The notes under the pieces are model-generated. The model worked only from the letters and a program-made list of their open reading frames with translations, had not been told where the DNA came from and made no database searches. This document shows positions 1 through 5,709 of a DNA stretch of 18,065 nt, piece after piece. The stretch is from the NCBI GenBank assembly GCA_034437455.1, contig DAOTUB010000355.1, positions 1 to 18,065 of the forward strand. Reading direction: 5' to 3'. Source of the stretch: DAOTUB01 sp034437455. Lineage in GTDB: Bacteria; Chloroflexota; Anaerolineae; B4-G1. Both the position numbers and the translations under genes were made by a program. Position 1 is the stretch's first letter, and each line of letters begins with the position of its first letter.

Positions 1-108
1 CCTTGCATCCAGGCACAGCAAGCGTGCATTGTCTCATATCTTGGCTGGCTGGGGAGCGAAAAACCTACTTGGATTACTGCGGCTTTTGTTCTCATCGCTC
101 AAACTATT

Positions 109-471
109 TCAGTATCCGGACAGTATTGGGCCAGACCGGTATCGATCTACTGGTCTGCCAGGAGTACAGTGGTAGTTGACGAGGAACTTTCCATCTCCCC
201 ACGCCTGATCCTGGTAAGCGATGACCTTGTCTTGCAGGTAGCGTACTTTTTCTCGTTTCTTAAAGGTAGCCTTCTTTCCTCTCCGATCTTTTAGTTCTAG
301 CGTCGATTCGTATTCCAGAACCTCGTACACGCCTTCATAAAACCAGCCGGGCATCACCTTCCGTGCGATCTTTCCCACCTCGTCCAGCACTTCCAGCCAG
401 GGGAATCCCAAGAGAATGGTTATTAGCTTATCAAGGAGGCTTCGGTTGTCATTGTGTTTTTCATCCGCCAT
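109..471 (-). CDS. Hypothetical protein, 120 aa, possibly C-terminally truncated
   Basis: I do not recognise the family with certainty. The protein has an acidic, polar N-terminus, then an amphipathic or hydrophobic stretch (about residues 11-30, LLDKLITILLGFPWLEVL). A well-organised region follows (about 42-110) rich in aromatic and charged residues, with WFYEGVYEVLEYEST, KKATFKKREKVRYLQ and YQDQAWGDGKFLVNY, which looks like a folded beta-rich domain. It has no signal peptide and no catalytic motif that I can name. The ATG at 471 follows a promoter-like TATAAT and a perfect palindrome, but the ribosome binding site is weak (CAGGA, rather far upstream). The protein stops abruptly after PVDRYRSGPILSGY, and I suspect relatives continue past this point. 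The sequence beyond the stop shows no continuation in any frame. Codon use and composition support a real gene; the function is unknown. Confidence 0.6.
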   Translation of the reverse strand: MADEKHNDNRSLLDKLITILLGFPWLEVLDEVGKIARKVMPGWFYEGVYEVLEYESTLELKDRRGKKATFKKREKVRYLQDKVIAYQDQAWGDGKFLVNYHCTPGRPVDRYRSGPILSGY

Positions 472-506
472 AGAACAAACGTGGTCCTGCGACGATGCAA
501 TAGCAA

Positions 507-526
507 AATCGCAGCATGCTGCGATT
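507..526. promoter_or_regulatory. Perfect 20-bp palindrome (operator or leader hairpin)
   Basis: AATCGCAGCA is followed directly by its exact reverse complement TGCTGCGATT with no spacer. On the minus strand it begins at the last bases of the TATAAT box and covers the expected transcription start of the 120-residue gene, 36 nt before the ATG. That position fits a repressor operator. It is followed by only four T on the minus strand, so it would be a poor terminator for the upstream yjbQ. Confidence 0.55.
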
Positions 527-556
527 ATACTCTCACGCTCTGGCGCTGTTTGTCAA
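524..556 (-). promoter_or_regulatory. Promoter-like sequence for the 120-aa gene
   Basis: The minus strand carries a consensus TTGACA (551-556) and a consensus TATAAT (524-529), separated by 21 nt. That is longer than the usual 16-18 nt. Either the -10 works with little help from a -35, or the promoter needs an activator or DNA distortion to bring the boxes into register. Confidence 0.4.
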
Positions 557-709
557 GCAGTTTCCCGGTCAGTAGATCTACGATGCGATCCACCAGCCAG
601 TTGGGAAAGCAAACGAGGTTCGTGTGAATCACCACGTGAGCCAACAAGTCGTTGACGGCGTTTTGTGAGCCTCAGAGCAAGTCAAGCCTATCGACTCGTA
701 TCACGTCAT

Positions 710-1129
710 TTACTCACCTATAATCTTTACCAAGACGCGCTTTCTACGACGACCGTCGAACTCGCCATAAAAGATCTGCTCCCACGGGCCAAAGTCCAGA
801 CGACCATTGGTGATGGCTACGACGACCTCGCGGCCCATTACCTGCCGCTTCAGGTGGGCATCTCCATTATCCTCGCCAGTGCGATTATGACGATAGCGGC
901 TGACGGGCGCGTGTGGGGCCAATTCCTCGAGCCAGTCCTCGTAGTCTGCGTGCAAGCCGCGCTCGTCGTCGTTGATAAACACGCTTGCCGTAATGTGCAT
1001 CGCGTTTACCAAACATAGTCCTTCTTGAACACTGCTCTCACGTAAGCAGGTTTCAACTTGGGGGGTAATGTTGATGAACCCCCGGCGTCCGGGAACATTG
1101 AACCAGAGCTCTTTGCGATAACTTTTCAT
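710..1129 (-). CDS. yjbQ: YjbQ/UPF0047 family protein (secondary thiamine-phosphate synthase family)
   Basis: This 139-residue protein matches the small cytosolic UPF0047/YjbQ family in length and conserved signatures: NAMHITASVFINDDERG (about 42-58), HNRTGEDNGDAHLKRQ (81-96) and FGPWEQIFYGEFDG (113-126). Conserved His and Asp residues of the family's active-site groove are present. Members are annotated as secondary thiamine-phosphate synthases because the E. coli protein has weak activity of that kind; the true role is uncertain. I chose the ATG at 1129 rather than one 33 nt upstream because GGGAGG lies 8 nt before it. The gene looks intact. A 5'-truncated copy of its last 100 codons faces away from it at 1423-1725. 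Confidence 0.88.
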   Translation of the reverse strand: MKSYRKELWFNVPGRRGFINITPQVETCLRESSVQEGLCLVNAMHITASVFINDDERGLHADYEDWLEELAPHAPVSRYRHNRTGEDNGDAHLKRQVMGREVVVAITNGRLDFGPWEQIFYGEFDGRRRKRVLVKIIGE

Positions 1130-1226
1130 TGGTTGTTTCCTCCCACTATAGTTCGTTTTCACAAATATAACACAATGCCATCACAGCGCCAGCTTGAGCT
1201 ATACCCACCAGGGGCAGCGTGGGGAC

Positions 1227-1255
1227 TTGCACGGGCGAGCATTACGGGATAAAAT
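1227..1255 (+). promoter_or_regulatory. Promoter-like sequence upstream of the truncated yjbQ copy
   Basis: TTGCAC (1227-1232) and TAAAAT (1250-1255) are separated by 17 nt. AGGAGG follows at 1278-1283, with an ATG at 1297. The same two hexamers with the same spacing occur in front of the ThDP enzyme gene, which supports a functional element. Confidence 0.5.
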
Positions 1256-1296
1256 GAGCAGGCGGAGTGCGGTCATCAGGAGGATGCAGGTAGCCG

Positions 1297-1725
1297 ATGG
1301 TCAATCCCTGTTATCGTAAAGATTTTCCTCTCATTCACTGTGGTTGCGCAAAATGCGCCCCATTGCTACAATCGTCTCCGGTGTCAAGGGGAAAGCGGCA
1401 TCTCGCAAATCGTGTACTGTCCCTGGTAAACGCGATGCACATTACCGCCAGCGTGTTCATCAACGACGACGAGCGCGGCTTGCACGCCGATTACGAGGAC
1501 TGGCTGGAGGAATTGGCCCCGCACACGCCGGTCAGCCGTTACCGTCACAATCGCACCGGCGAGGACAATGGCGACGCCCACCTGAAGCGGCAGGTAATGG
1601 GCCGCGAGGTCGTCGTAGCCATCACGGGTGGTCGTCTGGACTTTGGTCCGTGGGAGCAGATCTTTTGCGGCGAGTTTGACGGTGGGCGCAGGAAGCGCGT
1701 GTTGGTCAAGATCATAGGCGAGTAG
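1297..1725 (+). pseudogene. 5'-truncated YjbQ copy fused to an unrelated 42-residue leader
   Basis: Residues 43-142 of this open frame match residues 40-139 of the intact YjbQ with only four changes (A to T, N to G, Y to C, R to G). The first 39 residues of the family are missing. They are replaced by 42 unrelated residues that include a Cys cluster (HCGCAKC). Over 303 aligned bases I count 33 differences, about 26 of them silent, so the copy diverged under protein-level selection before it was truncated. The family N-terminus forms part of the fold, so loss of function is likely. However, a promoter-like sequence and AGGAGG precede the ATG, and the chimera may still be expressed. An alternative is a short protein starting at an internal ATG (1435). 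Confidence 0.7.
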
Positions 1726-1759
1726 ACCGCTCAGCTCAGACTTGTCAGATCTGGGCATT

Positions 1760-2472
1760 TCAACTCAGCATGAGCGAGAGTCCGAGCACCAGGATCATAC
1801 CCGTGACGATGGTGCGGAAGCGGTCGCTTTTCAACCTGCTATCAATGCGGGAACCGATGAACACTCCCAATAAAAGCGCGGGCACGGCGCATCCGTAAAA
1901 TGTCCATACCGTCGTTGTCAGATGGCGGGCCACAGCATGGGATGCGACAGTGAAGAGGGCGCTGACGAAAAAAACGCCTGCAATACAGCGCGAAACTCTT
2001 CCTTGGGCCACCGGCGCAGCGATCCGTAGACGATCACGGGCGGGCCGGATGTGTTGTATGCACCGCCCAGGCAACCAGCGATGAAACCAGCAGGATAGGC
2101 CCAATGACGCGAGCACACGCGCGCTCCGGATGGATGGATGAGGCGGTAGGCGGCGTAGGTGAGTAATACGATCCCCAATAGCGGCCTGATGATAGACTCA
2201 TCCACGTTAGCGAGCGCCCAGACGCCGACCGGCACTCCGAGGATGGATGCCGCGCCCAGGCGCAGCACTCTGCGAACGTGAATCGCCTGGCGGTAGCGGA
2301 TCAAATTCACTCCGTACAGGGTCAGCCCGGTCAGCGCGACCAGGGGTACAGCCGTCCGCAGCCCCACGATGATAGTGATGAGCGGCATGACCAACAGGGC
2401 AAAGCCGGATAGGGTCTGCACCAGGGCGGCCAGGAAGACGATGACGATGGTTGTCACCAGAGTTGTGGCCAT
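1760..2472 (-). CDS. TauE/SafE-family membrane exporter, frame broken by a single-base loss
   Basis: Joining two frames gives about 237 residues, normal for the TauE/SafE (sulfite or organosulfur anion exporter) family of inner-membrane proteins. The first part (MATTLVTTIVIVFLAALVQ, then several hydrophobic helices) carries the family signature GGAYNTSGPPVIVYGS. The second part has three further hydrophobic segments (VSALFTVASHAVA, YGCAVPALLLGVFIGS, IVTGMILVLGLSLML) and ends at the TGA. The shift is at a run of seven T on the coding strand (1968-1974). One more T would give the continuous sequence AFFFVSALF. The start ATG at 2472 lies 11 nt after the stop of the ThDP enzyme, so the two are probably one transcription unit. 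A sequencing error, slippage expression or a true null allele are all possible. Confidence 0.75.
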
Positions 2473-2483
2473 GTGGTCGTTAG

Positions 2484-4190
2484 CTACTTTTTCTCCATGC
2501 TCGCTCTGTAGAACTTTTCCACCGGGGGTAGCTCGGTGGTCTCGGGTTCCGTCACGATGTCGATAAAGGTCGGCTGATCGGCGGACAGCGCCTCTTGCAG
2601 CGCCGGTTCCACGTCCTCGGGCCTCTCTACCCGCACCCCGCGCAGTCCAAAGCCGCGGGCAATCGCCGCGTGATCGGTATCGGCTGAAAAATCCACGCCG
2701 AAATGGCGCCCGTCGCATAACAGCTCTTGACCGACCTTGATCCAGCCGAAACAGGCGTTGTTGAACTGGATGAGGATCACGGACAGTCCCAACCGGCTGA
2801 TGGTTTCCAACTCGCCGGCGCTCATGCCAAAACTGCCGTCCCCCATCAGACCCACAACCGTGGCCTGAGGCCGGGCCAGCTTGGCCCCTACCACGCCAGG
2901 GAGCGCGTACCCCAACCCGCCATATCCTCGGGGGATGATCACCCGCCGCCCGGCGCTCGAACGCAGATAGGCCGCGACGAAGGGGGTGGGAGTGCCCGCA
3001 TCGGCGACGACGATGCTGTCGGCTGGCAACAGGCGGGCCAGCGCCCGGATCACTCTCTGCGGCTTGATGGGGGTGCCGGTCGCTGTTGCCTTGGCCTCGA
3101 AATCGGCCCAAAATGTAGAGACCTCGGCAGACAAGCCAGCCAGGGGATTCGGACGGGGCTGGCATCCTCTGTCCTGGACAGCCGCCAGCAGGTCCGTCAG
3201 GCCCAACTTGGCGTCCCCCACCAGGCCGACGGCGGTGGGATAATTGCGCCCGATCTCGGTCGGATCCACATCCAGGTGCAGGATGGTCTGGCTTGTGGCA
3301 CGGGGAGGGATCGTCCAACCAGCGGTGGTCACCGAGTCGGTCTTGCAGCCGACGTACAGGATCAGATCGGCGGTCTGGAGCAGTTCGTTCGCGTAGGGTC
3401 GGCGACCGTTGCTGCCCACCACGCCCATACTGAGCGGATGGTCCTCGGCGATGGCCCCTTTGCCACAGATGGATGTGCCCACCGCCATTCCCAACGTCTT
3501 GGCCAAAGCTGTTAGCTCGGCCCAGGCGCCGGAGGTGACCGCCCCGCCGCCGGCGACGGCGATGGGATGGCTGGTCTGCGCCAAGAGATCCGCCGCTTGC
3601 TCCACAGCTGCCGGGTCGGGGCGAGTGCGATAGGCCGGGTAACGTTGGCATGGCTCCTCGGCGTGGAGCAAGGAACCGCTGGCGCTTTCCGCCAGCACGT
3701 CCACCGGCAGCGTGATCTGTACCGCGCCAGGTCGGCCGCTGGTAGCGACGCGGAACGCCCGGCGCAGGATGCTCGGGATGCGGTCGGCCCGCTTGACCAG
3801 GGTGCTCCATTTGGTGATCGGAGCAAACAGCGCCGGTTGGTCGAGGGCCGTGAGAACGTTCCGTCCTTCCTGGGCCACCGGAGTATCCGAGTTGAGGGCG
3901 ATGACGGGGATGGAGGAAGCGTGCGGCTCGGCCAATCCCGAGGCCAGATAGGTGGCTCCGGCCCCGCTAGGTCCCTCGCAGACACCGGGGCGGAAGCTGA
4001 CCCGGGCGTACACGTCGGCCATATACGCCGCCGAGCGCTCGTCCCGGGCCAGCACGTGGACGATCTCTTCCTTTGCCTGGCCCAGGGCATCGTAGAACGA
4101 CAGGCCGGTATCGCCCGGAACGCCAAAAATGTAGCGCACGTCGTACGCTTTGAGCATCTCCACTACCAGTTGACCGCCGCTTAGTTGCAT
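2484..4190 (-). CDS. Thiamine-diphosphate-dependent enzyme, acetolactate synthase / 2-oxoacid decarboxylase superfamily
   Basis: The 568-residue length and three-domain layout fit the ThDP superfamily. The N-terminal pyrimidine-binding domain (about 1-170) holds the catalytic Glu51 in ARDERSAAYMADVYAR. A central Rossmann-like domain (about 190-330) includes PIAVAGGGAVTSGA and HLDVDPTEIGRNYP. The C-terminal pyrophosphate-binding domain (about 375-550) carries the classic metal/ThDP motif, GDG at 450-452 and NN at 477-478. ATG 4190 is preferred over one 57 nt upstream because AGGAGAG precedes it. The substrate cannot be read from the sequence. Pairing with a TauE/SafE exporter suggests a sulfonate such as sulfopyruvate or sulfoacetaldehyde, but it does not look like canonical Xsc. 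A lone acetolactate-synthase-like or aldehyde-lyase role is also possible, and no small regulatory subunit gene is adjacent. Confidence 0.85.
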   Translation of the reverse strand: MQLSGGQLVVEMLKAYDVRYIFGVPGDTGLSFYDALGQAKEEIVHVLARDERSAAYMADVYARVSFRPGVCEGPSGAGATYLASGLAEPHASSIPVIALNSDTPVAQEGRNVLTALDQPALFAPITKWSTLVKRADRIPSILRRAFRVATSGRPGAVQITLPVDVLAESASGSLLHAEEPCQRYPAYRTRPDPAAVEQAADLLAQTSHPIAVAGGGAVTSGAWAELTALAKTLGMAVGTSICGKGAIAEDHPLSMGVVGSNGRRPYANELLQTADLILYVGCKTDSVTTAGWTIPPRATSQTILHLDVDPTEIGRNYPTAVGLVGDAKLGLTDLLAAVQDRGCQPRPNPLAGLSAEVSTFWADFEAKATATGTPIKPQRVIRALARLLPADSIVVADAGTPTPFVAAYLRSSAGRRVIIPRGYGGLGYALPGVVGAKLARPQATVVGLMGDGSFGMSAGELETISRLGLSVILIQFNNACFGWIKVGQELLCDGRHFGVDFSADTDHAAIARGFGLRGVRVERPEDVEPALQEALSADQPTFIDIVTEPETTELPPVEKFYRASMEKK

Positions 4191-4246
4191 GGTGTCTCTC
4201 CTATACCTTTGGTCCTGCGCAAAATACCTCGACTGCCCAATGCTCA

Positions 4247-4275
4247 ATTTTATCCTGCTTCGCCTCTATGTGCAA
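4247..4275 (-). promoter_or_regulatory. Promoter-like sequence for the ThDP enzyme-exporter pair
   Basis: The minus strand has TTGCAC (4270-4275) and TAAAAT (4247-4252), 17 nt apart. This would give a leader of about 50 nt before the ATG at 4190. It is an exact match in hexamers and spacing to the element at 1227-1255. Confidence 0.5.
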
Positions 4276-4290
4276 GTCGGTGTGCCAGGA

Positions 4291-4321
4291 TTGACATTTT
4301 GGTGTATACTGGGGATATACT
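4291..4321 (+). promoter_or_regulatory. Promoter-like sequence facing the URO-D gene
   Basis: A consensus TTGACA (4291-4296) is followed by two TATACT boxes (4305-4310 and 4316-4321). The second is 19 nt from the -35, a little long; GATATA at 17 nt is an alternative. It lies about 390 nt before the URO-D start, so the transcript would run through the repeats. Confidence 0.35.
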
Positions 4322-4374
4322 TGCGTTGCGGATGAAAATGTAGGGCGGTTTTGCTTAACCGCTACAGGCGCTCG

Positions 4375-4674
4375 TCATTCCGAGTAATCCACAGCGCCGC
4401 GGCGTCGTTCAGTGAGCAAGAAACTGAACGTATTCGTCATCCTGAGCGGAGCGCAGCGGAGTCGAAGGATCTCCAATTCTGCAACGTGAGATTCCTCGGC
4501 TCCCTACGGTCGCTCGGAATGACGGTAAAAGGGAAGTTTCTTAGTAGCGACCGAAGGGAAGCCTGCCCTGCGACCAGCGGGAGTGTCGAAGGGTCGAGGA
4601 ATCTCCACTTTCGCAAGCAAAACCACTGGAGAGATTCCTCGACTCCGCTGCGCTTCGTTCCGCTCGGAATGACG
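4375..4674. repeat. Cluster of dispersed palindromic repeats
   Basis: At least two imperfect inverted repeats of one family stand side by side. The first has arms at 4435-4474 and 4488-4523, starting CGTCATCCTGAGCGGAGCG and ending CGCTCGGAATGACG. The second has its inner arms at 4594-4606 (TCGAGGAATCTCC) and 4628-4642 and ends with the same CGCTCGGAATGACG at 4661-4674. A stray terminus GTCATTCCGAG sits at 4375-4385. The family terminus (GTCATTC/TGAGCG...) is typical of high-copy intergenic elements in bacterial genomes. No transposase is encoded here. Confidence 0.75.
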
Positions 4675-4713
4675 CAAATTGGTAACAAATTTATTTTCAG
4701 AGGAGCGAAGAAT

Positions 4714-5709
4714 ATGAGTGTAGAAAGAATGAGCAAACGAGACCGGTTGGCCGCCGCCATCTCTGGCGAGCCGGTCGACCGGCCACCGGTCGCCCTGTGG
4801 CGTCACTTTCCCGGCGACGACCAGCGGGCCGACGATCTGGCAGCCGCCACGCTCGCCTTTCAGAGACGCTGGGATTGGGATTTCGTCAAAGTGATGCCCG
4901 CGAGCAGTTTTTGCCTGCGCGATTGGGGGGTGGAGGATCGCTGGGTGGGCAACGACGAGGGCACCCGCGAGTACACCCGCCGGGTGATCGAGCGGGCCGA
5001 GGATTGGGAGAGCCTCCCGTTGCTCGATCCTCAAGAAGGCTGGTTGGGCGAGCAGTTGCGCTGCCTGAAAGCCCTCGTGAGCGGCTTGGGTGAGGATGCG
5101 CCGGTGATCCAGACGATCTTTAACCCGCTAGCTCAGGCCAAGAACCTGGTCGGCAACGAGCGTCTGCTGGTGCACCTGCGCCGCCATCCCGAAGCGGTGC
5201 AAGCCGGGTTGGAGACGATCACCGAGGTGACCCGCCGCTTCATCGAGCTGGCGCTATACACCGGCATAGATGGCTTCTTTTTCGCCGTTCAACACGCGCG
5301 GTACAGCTTGCTGAGTGAGGCCGAGTACGACGAGTTTGGCCGAGCCTACGATCTGCGTCTCTTCAAAGCGTTTGAGGGGACAAAAGCCTGGTTCAACCTG
5401 CTGCACATTCACGGGCTGGACATCATGTTCGACCGGCTGGCCGACTATCCGGCCCAGGCATGGAACTGGCACGATCAGGAGACGCTCCCATCGCTGGCCG
5501 AGGGTCAGCGGAAGGTGTCGGGGGCGGTCGTCGGCGGGTTAGCCCGGTGGGAGACGGTGCTGCGCGGCACACCCGACCAGGTCAAGGCGAAGGCTCAGAC
5601 AGCCCTCGAACAGACCGGCGGCAGACGGTTCATCCTGGGCACGGGCTGTGTGACGCCCGTCGCTACCCCCCAGGCAAATCTGCGGGCGGTGCGGGAAGCG
5701 ATGGAGTAA
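4714..5709 (+). CDS. URO-D superfamily protein (uroporphyrinogen decarboxylase-like, probably not heme HemE)
   Basis: The 331-residue protein has the length and TIM-barrel pattern of the uroporphyrinogen decarboxylase superfamily, which also includes corrinoid methyltransferases such as MtaA/MtbA and CmuA. Visible landmarks are an N-terminal RDRLAAAISGEPVDRPPVALW segment (9-29), FNPLAQAKNL (136-145), GIDGFFFAVQ (184-193), a histidine pair in LLHIHG (229-234), NWHDQE (251-256) and a C-terminal LGTGCVTP (308-315). The MRQAGR segment of true heme-pathway URO-D is absent. The HxH plus Cys312 arrangement could be a variant zinc site like the HxC...C of the methyltransferases; this is inference. 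ATG 4714 is preceded by AGGAG with 8 nt spacing. The 3' end overlaps the convergent CotH gene by 47 bp. No corrinoid protein gene is adjacent, so the substrate is unknown. Confidence 0.85.
   Translation: MSVERMSKRDRLAAAISGEPVDRPPVALWRHFPGDDQRADDLAAATLAFQRRWDWDFVKVMPASSFCLRDWGVEDRWVGNDEGTREYTRRVIERAEDWESLPLLDPQEGWLGEQLRCLKALVSGLGEDAPVIQTIFNPLAQAKNLVGNERLLVHLRRHPEAVQAGLETITEVTRRFIELALYTGIDGFFFAVQHARYSLLSEAEYDEFGRAYDLRLFKAFEGTKAWFNLLHIHGLDIMFDRLADYPAQAWNWHDQETLPSLAEGQRKVSGAVVGGLARWETVLRGTPDQVKAKAQTALEQTGGRRFILGTGCVTPVATPQANLRAVREAME

Larger units (their letters stand above)
472..709. other. Intergenic region with a remnant-like open frame
   Basis: This gap holds the promoter and palindrome listed separately. 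On the minus strand one frame stays open from 671 to its TAA at 525-527 (48 residues). Its C-terminal part looks protein-like (CFPNWLVDRIVDLLTGKLLD). It has no ATG and no Shine-Dalgarno sequence, and its stop codon falls on the TATAAT of the next gene. It may be the tail of a decayed gene or may be chance. Confidence 0.25.
4191..4713. other. Divergent intergenic region with promoters and dispersed repeats
   Basis: This 523-base gap separates the divergent ThDP-enzyme and URO-D genes. The part near the ThDP gene (4191-4330) holds a promoter-like sequence for each direction. The rest (about 4375-4674) is dispersed inverted-repeat DNA. A plus-strand frame stays open through the repeats into the URO-D gene, but the translated repeats are not protein-like and I do not count them as coding. 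Confidence 0.6.

Noticed and set aside
507..526. Intrinsic terminator of yjbQ
   Set aside because: Only four T follow the palindrome on the minus strand, and it sits on a consensus -10 box, so an operator or leader role fits better.
1975..3810. A long minus-strand open frame in another phase across the ThDP enzyme gene
   Set aside because: Apart from its last part, which is the first portion of the exporter, the residues are arginine/glycine/proline-rich out-of-frame translation of the ThDP enzyme gene.
4375..4674. CRISPR array
   Set aside because: The repeated units are inverted, unequal and not regularly spaced, and no cas genes are present.
4351..4713. A 121-residue N-terminal extension of the URO-D protein
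   Set aside because: It translates dispersed repeats, and a proper ribosome binding site and family start lie at 4714.
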